A DNA stretch of 64,000 bases from the NCBI RefSeq assembly GCF_001618425.1, contig NZ_BDCU01000017.1:434001-498000 (forward strand), read 5' to 3'. Both the position numbers and the translations under genes were made by a program. This DNA is from Nocardia fusca NBRC 14340 (GTDB lineage Bacteria; Actinomycetota; Actinomycetes; Mycobacteriales; Mycobacteriaceae). Under the pieces are notes generated by a model, which saw nothing but the letters and a program-made list of their open reading frames with translations, made no database searches and was not told the origin of the DNA. Positions 19,088 to 30,896 of this stretch are shown here, one piece after another (the stretch's first letter is position 1; each line of letters opens with the position of its first letter).

Positions 19088-19757
19088 CGTCCCACCGTCG
19101 TCCGCCCGCCCCCGAACCGCAAGCCCACGCGCCGATATCCGTTGGTAGCTCGTACACTCCCGCGACTCGCAACGGGCGAAGCCACGCCGCGCGACGGCGG
19201 CCGCGAGCACCACACTGCACCGCGCCGACTGCGCGTGTACTCATACCCGCCGCGCTGATCACATGCGCACACCGCCCTGACCGCATTCGCACACCACCCC
19301 GGCCGTCTCGCTCTGGTCGGCCACCACGACTGCGGTGGTGGCGCACATGCGGATCCGTTACCGGGTCGACTTCGCCGGCAGCGACCGACTCCGATCGCGC
19401 ATCGACCGCATCGAACCGACGCCGGCGTTCGGCTCAACAGCCCATCCCGGGGGTGCCTCCGCAGCGGACCACCGCGCTCCTGCACCTCTCGAGACAGGGC
19501 GACCGCGCCGATGAGGTTTGCTGCACCGAGAACTACCGGATGGATGACGGGCCCCGCCTCGGTGCGCCGAACTCGTCGCGAGCGGATCATCGGGCCGCAT
19601 TTCGAGGAGGTACCCGATATGACGCCTGGGAAGGTTCGCATCCCGGCGAGGCCGTCACCCAGCGACAGGACGTTGGGGAGGCGGGGCGGGCCCGGACCAC
19701 AGCGGCGGACCTACATCCCCGCGTACCGCGCTCGGAAGACCGGCTCTACCGAGGAGT
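19088..19757. other. 670-bp stretch between xerC and dprA
   Basis: M. tuberculosis carries viuB at this position; no siderophore-interacting domain is recognisable here on either strand. The only signal is one ATG with an excellent ribosome binding site at 19604-19610, reported as a weak gene call. Confidence 0.6.
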
Positions 19758-19915
19758 TCACCCACCTCGACCCGCTGCCCGGTCCAGTCGGTACCAGCCC
19801 ACCTCGCCGCGCGAGGCCGCACCCGCCAGATCGAGCGCGACGAGTGCCGCGCGGACCTCGGCCGCCGCGATCCCGGTCGCTGCTGCGATATCGTGCGGCC
19901 ACCGGCCGCCGGTAG
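19619..19915 (+). CDS. possible small basic protein overlapping dprA antisense (weak call)
   Basis: 98 codons from ATG 19619. GAGGAGG at 19604-19610, 8 bp upstream, is one of the best ribosome binding sites in the window. The product would be basic and rich in Arg and Pro without signal peptide, membrane helix or known domain. The last 158 bp run antisense through the 3' end of dprA, where a GC-rich antisense frame stays open easily, so a chance ORF is just as likely. Confidence 0.22.
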   Translation: MTPGKVRIPARPSPSDRTLGRRGGPGPQRRTYIPAYRARKTGSTEEFTHLDPLPGPVGTSPPRRARPHPPDRARRVPRGPRPPRSRSLLRYRAATGRR

Positions 19916-20942
19916 CGGGTAGGGCGGCCAGCACCTGGGACTCGGTAGCGCTGAGACGATCGGCACCGGCCGAACCGGTGGTCAGCGGTAGGTGCAGGGG
20001 CGCGATATCGGCGAGTACCTCCTCCGGACCGGTGACGAGGGTCGCTTCCCCGTCTCGGATCATCCGGTGGCAGCCCGCGGAGGCCGCCGAATCCACCGAT
20101 CCCGGTACCGCGAGCGCGGGACGACCGATCCGGCGGGCCCATTTCACCGTGTTCCGCGCGCCACTGCGCAATCCGGCCTCGACCACCAGCACACCGTCGG
20201 ACAGGGCGGCGATCAGCCGATTCCGGGCCAGGAAGTGATGTTTGCGCGCGACCGTACCCGGCGGGTATTCACTGACCACCAGGCCGGTATCGGCGATCCG
20301 GGCGATGAGGCGGTCGTGCTGGGCCGGGTAGGGCCGGTCGGCGCCGCAGGCCAGCACGGCGATGGTGGCGCCGCCGACCGCGAGCGCGGCCCGGTGCGCC
20401 GTACCGTCGACACCGAAGGCGGCGCCGGATACGACCGTCCATCCGCGGGCGGCCAGTTCTCCGGCGATCTCACCGGTCACCCGGTCGCCGTATCCTGTGC
20501 TACAGCGGGCGCCCACCACCGCCACCGCCCGCTCGGTGAGTTCGCCCAGATCCCGGCCGCCCCGGACCCAGAACACCAACGGCACCGCACCGTCCGGGTC
20601 GCGGCCCGGGGTGAGCTGAGCCAGGCCCAGCATCCGCCAGGCCGGCCATTCGGGATCGTCGGGGGTGACGAGCCGCCCGCCGGTGTCGCGGATGACCTCC
20701 AGATCCCGCGCGGCCGTGTCCAGTTCCCGCCGCCGCTCGGTCGCGGCGCGCAGCACCGGCGGGAGCGCGCGTTCCCGGACCGCCCGCGCCGCTTCGCGTA
20801 CCCCGACCGAGTCGATCAGGGCCGTGAGCGCCGGGCACGGCCCGAGAACCACTCGGGACAGATATGCCCAGGCCAGCTGCCGCTCTTCCTGCTCGCCGGC
20901 GGTCCCCCGCCGGGCCGGCGAGCCGATTCCGGCCGCGTTCAC
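19758..20942 (-). CDS. dprA: DNA-processing protein DprA
   Basis: 394 residues. Binds incoming single-stranded DNA and loads RecA in transformation; its role in actinobacteria is less clear. The Rossmann-type DprA domain (about 110-310) has VVGARCSTGYG, VSGAAFGVDGTAHRAAL and the conserved basic/Asn stretch NRLIAALSDGVLVVEAGLRSG. The C-terminal ~70 residues look like the winged-helix DprA_WH domain (ESQVLAALPATGGRWPHDIAAATG). The GTG start overlaps the comM stop by 4 bases (GTGA), indicating translational coupling. Confidence 0.93.
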   Translation of the reverse strand: MNAAGIGSPARRGTAGEQEERQLAWAYLSRVVLGPCPALTALIDSVGVREAARAVRERALPPVLRAATERRRELDTAARDLEVIRDTGGRLVTPDDPEWPAWRMLGLAQLTPGRDPDGAVPLVFWVRGGRDLGELTERAVAVVGARCSTGYGDRVTGEIAGELAARGWTVVSGAAFGVDGTAHRAALAVGGATIAVLACGADRPYPAQHDRLIARIADTGLVVSEYPPGTVARKHHFLARNRLIAALSDGVLVVEAGLRSGARNTVKWARRIGRPALAVPGSVDSAASAGCHRMIRDGEATLVTGPEEVLADIAPLHLPLTTGSAGADRLSATESQVLAALPATGGRWPHDIAAATGIAAAEVRAALVALDLAGAASRGEVGWYRLDRAAGRGG

Positions 20943-22450
20943 TGTGGACTCCGCTGCCGGAAGTCGAGAGCCTGCATCACATCGTGCGCGGTGGGCCTAT
21001 CGCCGCCGCGCAGATCGCAGACGGTCCACGCGACCCGCAGCGCCCGGTCGGCGCCCCGCGCCGAGATCCGGCCCAGTCGCAGCGCCGCCTCGACCGGAGC
21101 CGTCGTCTCCGCGGGCAGGGGAAACCGGCGGCGCAGGGCGTACCCGGGGACCTCGGCGTTGGTACGCCATCCCTCGTCGCGCCACCGGGCGACGGCGGCG
21201 GCGCGGGCGGCGATCACCCGGCCGCGCACAGTCGCGCTGTCCTCCGATTCCGCCGCCGCCAGACCGGCACCCGATATCGGATGCATCTGCAACCAGATAT
21301 CGATGCGGTCCATCAGGGGGCCGGATAGTTTGCCGAGGTACCGGCGCCGTGCGAGCGGCGCACAGATGCAGTCCACATCGCGGGCCGGGGCGCAGGGACA
21401 GGGGTTGGCGGCGAGCACAAGCTGGAATCGCGCCGGATAGCGGGCCACCCCGTCGCGCCGCGCGATCCGTACCTCGCCCTCCTCCAGCGGTGTCCGCATC
21501 GCCTCGAGCACCTTGGCACCGATCTCGGCGCATTCGTCCAGGAACAGCACCCCGCGGTGTGCGCGGCTCACCGCGCCGGGCCGCGCCGACCCCGAACCAC
21601 CGCCCACCATGGCGCTCACCGACGTCGAATGGTGCGGGGCGACGAACGGCGGGCTGGTGATCAGCGGTTGTTCGTCGGAGAGCGTACCGGCGACCGAATG
21701 GACGGCGGTGACCTCGAGCGCCTCGTCCTCCGACAGCGGCGGCAGCACTCCGGGCAGACGCTGGGCCAGCATTGTCTTCCCGATCCCGGGGGCGCCCGTG
21801 AGCAGCAGATGGTGCCCACCGGCCGCGGCGACCTCCAGCGCCCAGCGCGCTTCGTGCTGCCCGGCGACATCCCGCAGGTCTCCGCCCGGGACGCTCGGTG
21901 GTGGTGGGTGCACTCCCGGTGACTCCTCCAGGCCGCCGTCGCCCCGTAACCAGTCGACGGCGGCGCGCAGTGTCGGTGCGCCCAGCACGCGGATTCCGGC
22001 GACGAGGCCCGCTTCCGGAAGGGCTGCCTCGGGGACCACCACCGTCTTGCGACCGGCCCGGCGCGCCGCGAGCACGGCGGGCAGGATGCCCCGGACCCGG
22101 CGCAACCGCCCGTCGAGGGCCAGTTCGCCCAGCAGCACGGTGCCCGTGAGCCGCTCGGCGGGCACGATATCGGCCGCGTGCAGTACCGCGACGGCCAGCG
22201 CGAGATCGTAGACGGAACCCACCTTCGGCAGCGTCGCCGGCGACAGGGCCAGAATCACCCGGCCGTCCGGCCATTTCTCGCCGGTATTGGTGACGGCCGC
22301 CCGGACCCGGTCCCGGGATTCCTGGAGCGATGTGTCGGGCAGACCCACCAGATGCACCGACGGCAGCCCCTGGCCGATATCGGCCTCGATCTCGACGACC
22401 TGGCCGTCGATCCCACGCACCGCGATAGAGCAGGCCCGGCCCAGCGGCAT
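20939..22450 (-). CDS. comM: YifB/ComM-type Mg-chelatase-like ATPase
   Basis: 503 residues. AAA+ helicase linked to branch migration during natural transformation in other bacteria. An N-terminal Lon-like S5 domain (about 1-170) is followed by the ATPase domain with Walker A GAPGIGKT near residue 220 and Walker B LFLDECAE, an insert with a Cys-rich loop (NPCPCAP...CIC), and a C-terminal Mg-chelatase lid domain. ATG at 22450 overlaps the yraN stop (ATGA); its own stop overlaps the dprA start, so yraN-comM-dprA is a tightly coupled operon. Confidence 0.95.
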   Translation of the reverse strand: MPLGRACSIAVRGIDGQVVEIEADIGQGLPSVHLVGLPDTSLQESRDRVRAAVTNTGEKWPDGRVILALSPATLPKVGSVYDLALAVAVLHAADIVPAERLTGTVLLGELALDGRLRRVRGILPAVLAARRAGRKTVVVPEAALPEAGLVAGIRVLGAPTLRAAVDWLRGDGGLEESPGVHPPPPSVPGGDLRDVAGQHEARWALEVAAAGGHHLLLTGAPGIGKTMLAQRLPGVLPPLSEDEALEVTAVHSVAGTLSDEQPLITSPPFVAPHHSTSVSAMVGGGSGSARPGAVSRAHRGVLFLDECAEIGAKVLEAMRTPLEEGEVRIARRDGVARYPARFQLVLAANPCPCAPARDVDCICAPLARRRYLGKLSGPLMDRIDIWLQMHPISGAGLAAAESEDSATVRGRVIAARAAAVARWRDEGWRTNAEVPGYALRRRFPLPAETTAPVEAALRLGRISARGADRALRVAWTVCDLRGGDRPTAHDVMQALDFRQRSPQ

Positions 22451-22806
22451 CAGAACACCGCCCGCAGGTGCTCGATCACGGGCTCGGCGGTCCGCCGGAG
22501 CAGGATGGAGACGACATCGAAACGGATCCGCTGCCAGGGGCCGTCCTGTTCGGTGAGCCAGAGCAGCGCCAAGCGCCGGATCCGCTGCCGTTTGTCGTAG
22601 GTGACGGCCTCGGCCGGTGTCCCGTATCCGAGCCCCGATCTGGTCTTCACCTCGACGAAGGCGGTCACTCCCGCGTCGCGGACCACCAGGTCCAGTTCGC
22701 CGTACCGGCACCGCCAGTTACGGCAGACGATCTCCATACCGGCGGCCTGCAGATATCTGGCCGCCAGTTCCTCCCCTTGAGCGCCGAGCGCCGTGTTGTG
22801 TCCCAC
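22450..22806 (-). CDS. yraN: UPF0102 / YraN endonuclease-fold protein
   Basis: 118 residues from GTG 22806 (product begins GHNTALGAQGEELAARYL). The restriction-endonuclease-like fold shows its conserved residues: EELAARYL near the N-terminus, GELDLVV and VEVKTRS (Asp, Glu and Lys of the PD-(D/E)XK core). Function not settled; often encoded with comM and dprA, suggesting a role in DNA processing. First gene of the operon. Confidence 0.9.
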   Translation of the reverse strand: MGHNTALGAQGEELAARYLQAAGMEIVCRNWRCRYGELDLVVRDAGVTAFVEVKTRSGLGYGTPAEAVTYDKRQRIRRLALLWLTEQDGPWQRIRFDVVSILLRRTAEPVIEHLRAVF

Positions 22807-22940
22807 AGCCCCAGCATCTGCCACCGGCGCACCGGGCCCACAGCGCCGACCTGCGGAAACAAGCGGTCTGTGGACAACCCGCGGCCTGTGGACAAGTTCC
22901 TCCGGAGCGCGCCCCAGCGGCACTCACCGGCCGCGGCGGC

Positions 22941-23246
22941 TCATTCGGGCAGCCGCAGGTCCGGCTTCTCCAGCTCTTCGATGTTCACGTCCTTGAACGT
23001 GATCACCCGGACGTGTTTGACGAAGCGCGCGGGCCGGTACATATCCCAGACCCACGCGTCGCTCATCCGTACTTCGAAGTACACCTCGCCGTCGGCGTTC
23101 TGCGGTCGTAGCTCCACCGAGTTGGCCAGATAGAAGCGGCGTTCGGTTTCCACCACGTACGAGAACTGGCCGACGATGTCCTTGTACTCCCGGTAGAGCG
23201 AGAGCTCCATCTCGGTTTCGTATTTCTCGAGGTCCTCGGCACTCAT
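22941..23246 (-). CDS. DUF2469 family protein
   Basis: 101 residues from ATG 23246. Very strongly conserved in mycobacteria and relatives (Rv2901c); the start MSAEDLEKYETEMELSLY and the stretch DAWVWDMYRPARFVK are almost the same. Cytoplasmic, acidic, function unknown. The upstream in-frame extension (to 23318) has no homology. It lies between rnhB and yraN, in the same direction. Confidence 0.93.
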   Translation of the reverse strand: MSAEDLEKYETEMELSLYREYKDIVGQFSYVVETERRFYLANSVELRPQNADGEVYFEVRMSDAWVWDMYRPARFVKHVRVITFKDVNIEELEKPDLRLPE

Positions 23247-23384
23247 CTGGTGGAACGTCCTCCTTCTCGCCGCCTTGCGTCTGCTCACATCATCGCTCAT
23301 CACGCCCGGGCATGTCACCGTGGGCCGGGCCGCACACCGTCGCGGCGCCGCGCTGCGGGCCGGGTGCGGCCGCGCGGCCCCCGG

Positions 23385-24131
23385 TCAGGCGGCGCCGCCG
23401 GCCTCCGCAGCCGCGAGCGCCAGTGATTCGGCCGCCGCGGGTATCGGCGCGCCGCATTCGCGCACCGTGCGCCACGACCGCCGATGTTCCGGACAGGGAC
23501 CGAGCCGGCGCAGCGCTTCGAGATGCTGCGTGGTGTTGTACCCCTTGTGCTCGGCGAAACCGTAGCCCGGCCGGTGCCGGTCGAGCTCGACCATCATCCG
23601 GTCCCGGGTGACCTTGGCCAGCACGCTCGCCGCCGCGATACAGGCGGCGCTGGCATCACCGCCGATCACCGGCAGCGACGGCACCGCCAGCCCCGGCACC
23701 CGGAACCCGTCGGTGAGCACATAGCCCGGTGAGCAGTCCAGCCCGGCCACCGCCCGGCGCATGCCCTCGATATTGGCGACGTGGATTCCGATGGCATCGA
23801 TCTCCGCGGCGGGGATCACGACCACCTTCCAGGCCAGCGCGAGCTTCTTGATCACCGGGAACAGCGCTTCACGGGCCGCCTCGGTCAGCTTCTTGGAGTC
23901 GTTCAGCCCGGCGAGCGCCGCGGACGCCTTCGGCGCGAGTACGCACGCGGCGACCACCAGTGGCCCGGCGCTCGGACCGCGACCCGCCTCGTCGACGCCC
24001 GCGACCGGCCCCAGACCGCTGCGTATCAGCGCCGAATCGAGCGTCCGCAGACCCGCGGCCTTGCGTATCACCACGCGCGGCGGCCAGCTGCTGTCTCGTC
24101 CCGCACCGGCGGCACGGCTGCTACGTGTCAC
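23385..24131 (-). CDS. rnhB: ribonuclease HII
   Basis: Cleaves RNA-DNA hybrids and starts removal of misincorporated ribonucleotides. 248 residues. Active-site Asp and Glu sit in [15 protein letters not shown] (about residues 45-59); [20 protein letters not shown] carries a further catalytic Asp region, and NDSKKLTE is the expected substrate-binding motif. GTG start at 24131 has GAGGTGG upstream. Downstream of lepB. Confidence 0.95.
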   Translation of the reverse strand: MTRSSRAAGAGRDSSWPPRVVIRKAAGLRTLDSALIRSGLGPVAGVDEAGRGPSAGPLVVAACVLAPKASAALAGLNDSKKLTEAAREALFPVIKKLALAWKVVVIPAAEIDAIGIHVANIEGMRRAVAGLDCSPGYVLTDGFRVPGLAVPSLPVIGGDASAACIAAASVLAKVTRDRMMVELDRHRPGYGFAEHKGYNTTQHLEALRRLGPCPEHRRSWRTVRECGAPIPAAAESLALAAAEAGGAA

Positions 24132-24266
24132 TGGCCACCTCGCGGCAGGATGATCGGAACCACGGCCCGATTATCGCGCACGGGATCGGGCACGGCACCG
24201 GTAGGTCCGGTCCCGACCGGGTCGAACGACTTGTCCGGCAAGACGATCGGCGCGGCGCCGACTCGT

Positions 24267-25049
24267 CTATTGCGGATTCTGCGATGTCACCGGACCGATC
24301 CGGCCGGGCGGCCAGATCTTGAATACGGCCTTGCCGCGGACGTTCTCGATGGGCACCGTGCCCTGCAGGTCGTCGCCGACATGGGCGCGGGAATCACGCG
24401 ACTCGTTGCGGTTGTCGCCCATCACCCACAGGTGGCCCGGCGGTACCAGTACCGGCCCGAAGACCCGGCCCACCGGATAGGCGGCGTTCTGCTGGCCCGC
24501 CACCCACGGGTAGTCGTCGGCGACGTAGGGCTCGTCCAGCGGTTTCCCGTCCACCATGATCCGGCCCTGCTCATCGCAGCACTCCACGGTCTGGCCGCCG
24601 ACCGCGATCACGCGTTTCACCAGGTCGTTCTCATCGGGCGGGACCAGGCCGAAGAAGGCGAAGAAGTTCTGGATACCGCGCACGGCGGGATTGTCGGAGC
24701 GGATCGAGACGTAGTGATCGTTCCAGGACGGCGGGCCGACGAATACGACCACGTCCCCGGGCTTCGGATCGCTCCAGTAGTAGCTCACCTTCTGCACGTA
24801 GATCCGGTCGCCGGTGCAGCCGGCGCAACCGTGCAGGGTGGGTTCCATGGACTGGGAGGGAATGACATAGGGGCGGCCGACGAAGGTGACCATGAGGGCG
24901 GCGATGATCGCGGCGATGACCAGCAGGATGGGGAGTTCCTGCCAGAACGGCCGCTGCCGCTTCGCTTTGACCTGCTTTCGCGCACGACGCCTTCTCGGCG
25001 GTTCGTTCCTGGAATCGGATCCCGAAACCGACCAACTCTCATCTGCCAC
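24267..25049 (-). CDS. lepB: signal peptidase I
   Basis: Removes signal peptides from Sec and Tat exported proteins at the outer face of the membrane. 260 residues from GTG 25049. One N-terminal membrane helix (about 39-58) follows a basic stretch. The Ser/Lys dyad is Ser67 (PSQSMEPTL) and Lys145 (NDLVKRVIAVGG); GDNRNESRDSR near the C-terminus is box E. An earlier in-frame GTG (25073) lies inside the stem of a terminator hairpin, so 25049 is the better start; neither has a Shine-Dalgarno site, and the mRNA may be leaderless. Confidence 0.94.
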   Translation of the reverse strand: MADESWSVSGSDSRNEPPRRRRARKQVKAKRQRPFWQELPILLVIAAIIAALMVTFVGRPYVIPSQSMEPTLHGCAGCTGDRIYVQKVSYYWSDPKPGDVVVFVGPPSWNDHYVSIRSDNPAVRGIQNFFAFFGLVPPDENDLVKRVIAVGGQTVECCDEQGRIMVDGKPLDEPYVADDYPWVAGQQNAAYPVGRVFGPVLVPPGHLWVMGDNRNESRDSRAHVGDDLQGTVPIENVRGKAVFKIWPPGRIGPVTSQNPQ

Positions 25050-25059
25050 GCGAACAGCG

Positions 25060-25096
25060 TAGCCCGGTGCCACAACGGATTCGTGGCACCGGGCTA
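25060..25096 (-). terminator. 14-bp perfect hairpin between rplS and lepB
   Basis: TAGCCCGGTGCCAC (25060-25073) and GTGGCACCGGGCTA (25083-25096) form a perfect stem with a 9-base loop. It lies 67 bp past the rplS stop and 11 bp before the lepB start at 25049. No long U tract. It likely ends or slows rplS transcription. Confidence 0.8.
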
Positions 25097-25162
25097 CATA
25101 TGCCGTTCGCCGAGGTCACCGTGGTGCGGCGCGGCGCACGGGTGTCGGCGGTCAGCGACGGG

Positions 25163-25504
25163 TCAGCGCTTTTCCTTGATCTTGGCGGCCTTACCGCGCA
25201 GCTCCCGCAGGTAGTACAGCTTGGCCCGGCGGACATCACCGCGGGTCACCACATCGATGTGATCGATGGTGGGGCTGTGCACCGGGAAGGTGCGCTCCAC
25301 ACCGACACCGAACGACACCTTGCGCACGGTGAAGGTCTCGCGGATACCGCCGCCCTGGCGCCGGATGACGACGCCCTTGAAGACCTGGATACGTTCCTTG
25401 GAGCCCTCGATGACCTTCACGTGCACATTGAGGGTGTCGCCCGGACGGAAGTCGGGGACGTCGCTGCGCAGCGAGCTCTCGTCGACGAAATCAAGGGTGT
25501 TCAT
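25163..25504 (-). CDS. rplS: 50S ribosomal protein L19
   Basis: 113 residues, the usual size. Motifs [30 protein letters not shown] and [20 protein letters not shown] are diagnostic. AGAAGG stands directly before the ATG at 25510, so the ATG at 25504, six bases further on, has the better spacing and is taken as the start. In other actinobacteria it follows trmD closely; here about 6 kb of other genes lies between. Confidence 0.97.
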   Translation of the reverse strand: MNTLDFVDESSLRSDVPDFRPGDTLNVHVKVIEGSKERIQVFKGVVIRRQGGGIRETFTVRKVSFGVGVERTFPVHSPTIDHIDVVTRGDVRRAKLYYLRELRGKAAKIKEKR

Positions 25505-25626
25505 GATCATCCTTCTGATGGTCGCGCGAACAGAGGAACCTGGCGGCGCGAATGCTCGACCGGTTCGTGCTCCGAATGTGGGATGCGCCCGGGTCATGCC
25601 CAGGGCAACCTGTGCATTGTGCCAGA

Positions 25627-26559
25627 TCAGCGGTCGCTTTCGGAAACCGGCCCGGCCGGGGCCTCCACTTCGTCGGCGTCGCCGCGCCGATCCGGCGGCC
25701 ACAGGTGCAGATCCTGCAGCAGCGGATGCTGCCGCGGCGGTGGGGGCGGCGCCGGTACCACTGTACGCGTCAGTTCCACCTCGGCCGCCGACCGCGCATG
25801 ATCGACATCCGGACTGCCGGCGATCAGGTCCTGGACGAAGATCTTGGCCCGGATCACCGGGCGCCGGTACCGGCGTTCCCGCACGATGGCGCGGTACATG
25901 AGCCGCCGTCGGCTGCCGTAGCGCCACCGCGCCCACGGGGCTCCCGGCCGGCTCAGCCGCAGCGCACCCACGACCAGTAGCGGCAGGAAGAACATACCGA
26001 ACAGCCCGGTCCAGATCTTGCCCTTGGCGATGACCACGGCAGCCAGCGCCAGGTTCACCACCGCGAATCCGGCGACCAGCAGCCGCGTGCCGACGCCGGG
26101 CTGGTGCCGCACACCGTTGATCTCCAGCAACCACAGCGGATGGAAACCCAGCAGCAGCAGGCCGGTGACCGCGAGGGCGACGAACACCGCGTCCACCGAG
26201 GTCCGTCCCTGCTCCTCCCAGTACACATCCCGCAGGTAGTACAGCAGCGCGAATTCGTCCAGTACGAGCGCGGCCCCGACACCGAAGGTGGCGGCCAGCA
26301 CCGACGCCGTGCCGGTGCTGTTCCCCGCGGCCCCGGCGATCATCCCGATACCGGAGATCAGCACCAGCACCACGCCGAACACCATGTGGTGGATATGCAC
26401 ACCGCCGGACTTCAGGTTGCCGGGCCACCAGCGCACCCGGGCCCGGATGAGTCGGACGCTGAGCCGGATCATCAGGAAGCCGGTGATGAAGCCGACCAGA
26501 AAGCAGAGCAGCGGGAGCCGGCCCGCGGCGATCACGTCCTCGGACAGCCACTGCCGCAT
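25627..26559 (-). CDS. conserved actinobacterial integral membrane protein
   Basis: 310 residues. Five or six membrane helices lie between residues 12 and about 215 (for example [59 protein letters not shown]). Between them is a conserved polar stretch with [11 protein letters not shown] and [20 protein letters not shown], in which His, Asp and Glu residues near the membrane could bind metal. A basic region and a Pro-rich C-terminal tail (~70 residues) follow in the cytoplasm. No function known. Located between tex and rplS. Confidence 0.75.
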   Translation of the reverse strand: MRQWLSEDVIAAGRLPLLCFLVGFITGFLMIRLSVRLIRARVRWWPGNLKSGGVHIHHMVFGVVLVLISGIGMIAGAAGNSTGTASVLAATFGVGAALVLDEFALLYYLRDVYWEEQGRTSVDAVFVALAVTGLLLLGFHPLWLLEINGVRHQPGVGTRLLVAGFAVVNLALAAVVIAKGKIWTGLFGMFFLPLLVVGALRLSRPGAPWARWRYGSRRRLMYRAIVRERRYRRPVIRAKIFVQDLIAGSPDVDHARSAAEVELTRTVVPAPPPPPRQHPLLQDLHLWPPDRRGDADEVEAPAGPVSESDR

Positions 26560-26583
26560 ACCGGCCCCCGATTCAGCTCGTGG

Positions 26584-29106
<2,523 letters not shown>

Positions 29107-29178
29107 ACTACATTCGCCCGGCGACAGCCGGACCGCGCCCGGCCCCGGCTGCCCCGGGACCGGGTACAGCGGGCCCGG

Positions 29179-30804
29179 TCATCCGGCGGCGCGCCCCTGC
29201 TGCCGCAACAGGAACCGCTGCACCTTCCCACTGGGGGTCTTGGGCAGCGTGGCGACGAAATGCACCCGGCGGGGGTAGGCGTGCGCGGCGAACTTCTGCT
29301 TCACCAGTGCCTGCAGCTGCGCTTCCAGTTCCGGGGAACCGGCGGTGTCACCGCGCAGCACCACGAACGCCTCGAGCACTTCGCCGCGCAACTCGTCGGG
29401 GAGACCGACGACCGCGGCCTCGGCGACCTGGTCGTGCAGCACCAGCACGCTCTCGACATCGAACGGGCCGATCCGGTACCCGGACATGATGATCACATCG
29501 TCGTCGCGGGCGGAGAAGTGGAAGTATCCGTCGGCATCACGAGAACCGGCGTCGCCGGTGAGATACCAGCGGCCGTCGGCGGTGAAGCGCTGCGCGGTCT
29601 GTTCGGGCGCGTCCAGGTAGCCGAGGAACCACAGCAGCGCACTGCTTTCGGCGTCGATGGCGATCCGGCCCAGCTCGCCCGCCGGAGCCTCGGTATCCGC
29701 GTCGTCGGCCAGAACGGCGCAGGCCCAGCCCGGTAGCGGGCGGCCCATGGAACCCGCGGGCGCGGCCGTATCCAGATCGTCGTGCCAGGCGTTGCAGATG
29801 ACCATGCCGTGCTCGGTCTGGCCGTAGTGGTCGCGGACCGCCACCCCGAGATGTTCCGCCGACCAGGCCACCACCTCCGGTGTCAACGGTTCACCCGCGG
29901 AGGAGGCCCGGCGCAGCCGGACCGGGTTGCCCGGCTCGCCGGCGCGCAGGGCCCGGTAGACGGTGGGCGCGGCCGCGAAATTGGTGACCCCGAAGCGTTC
30001 CAGCACCTGCCAGGTCAGCGCCGGGGAGAAGCCGGCGTGCAGCAGCAGGCTGCGGGTTCCGGACGCCAGCGGACCGAGGATCGCGTAGTAGAGCCCGTAG
30101 GCCCAGCCCGGGTCGGCGGCGTTCCAGAAGACGTCGTCGGGGCGGACGTCCAGCGCGAACTCCTGATAGGCGTGGAACGACGCCAGCGCGCGCACCGGAA
30201 TCGGCACGCCCTTCGGGGTACCGGTGGTACCGCTGGTGAACAGCTGGACGAGCAGTCCGTCCCCACCCACCACCGCCGGTGGTTCGGTTCCGGCCCCGGC
30301 GGTCGGCAACTCGTCCATCCGCAGGGCGCCCGGGACGTCGGTATCGCCGGTGACGACGGTGCGCCAGGGCGGATCCGCCGGCATATCGCCGCCCGGCGCC
30401 AGTTTGCCGACCTGGTCCGGATCGGCAATCACCACCGAAGCGCCGGAGGCCTGGAGCCGGAACGCGATGGCGGGCGGGGCGAACGCGGTGAACAGCGGGA
30501 CGTGTACCGCTCCGCGACGCCAGATGCCGAGCAGCACCACCACCAGATCGACCGATTTCGCCATCAGCGTCGCGACCTGGTCGCCGGGGCCCACACCGAG
30601 CCAGGTCAGGGCCGCGGCGAAACGTTCGGACCGGGCGCGCAGTTCACCGTAGGTGAGATCGATCGCCGACAGATCGCTGTCGATCACCGTGAACGCGACG
30701 GCGTCGGCCGGATGCCGGTCGCACAGCAACTCCGCCGCGCAGGCGTCGAGCCCGTCGTAGGCGTCCAGCAATTCGCGTACCCGCGCGTTCGGATCGGCAC
30801 CCAT
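29179..30804 (-). CDS. AMP-forming acyl-CoA (acetyl-CoA-like) synthetase
   Basis: 541 residues. ANL-superfamily enzyme that activates a carboxylic acid as an acyl-AMP and transfers it to CoA. Motifs: phosphate loop FTSGTTGTPKGVP (A3), YGQTEHGM (A5), YLTGDAGSRDADGYFHF (A7), and the C-terminal hinge and catalytic Lys in TPSGKVQRFLLR. The pattern DPGWAYGLYYAILGPLASG is typical of acetyl- and medium-chain acyl-CoA synthetases; the exact substrate cannot be told. ATG at 30804 has GAGGAGA 7 bp upstream. It is divergent, 92 bp apart, from a GAF-LuxR regulator that may control it. Confidence 0.88.
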   Translation of the reverse strand: MGADPNARVRELLDAYDGLDACAAELLCDRHPADAVAFTVIDSDLSAIDLTYGELRARSERFAAALTWLGVGPGDQVATLMAKSVDLVVVLLGIWRRGAVHVPLFTAFAPPAIAFRLQASGASVVIADPDQVGKLAPGGDMPADPPWRTVVTGDTDVPGALRMDELPTAGAGTEPPAVVGGDGLLVQLFTSGTTGTPKGVPIPVRALASFHAYQEFALDVRPDDVFWNAADPGWAYGLYYAILGPLASGTRSLLLHAGFSPALTWQVLERFGVTNFAAAPTVYRALRAGEPGNPVRLRRASSAGEPLTPEVVAWSAEHLGVAVRDHYGQTEHGMVICNAWHDDLDTAAPAGSMGRPLPGWACAVLADDADTEAPAGELGRIAIDAESSALLWFLGYLDAPEQTAQRFTADGRWYLTGDAGSRDADGYFHFSARDDDVIIMSGYRIGPFDVESVLVLHDQVAEAAVVGLPDELRGEVLEAFVVLRGDTAGSPELEAQLQALVKQKFAAHAYPRRVHFVATLPKTPSGKVQRFLLRQQGRAAG

Positions 30805-30896
30805 CTCACATCTCCTCGGTCGTCCGGCCGGTGTGTTGCCATAGGATGTAGGTCACACCAGGTCCGGCACTACCCCCGAAAAGGGGTGACAACCCG

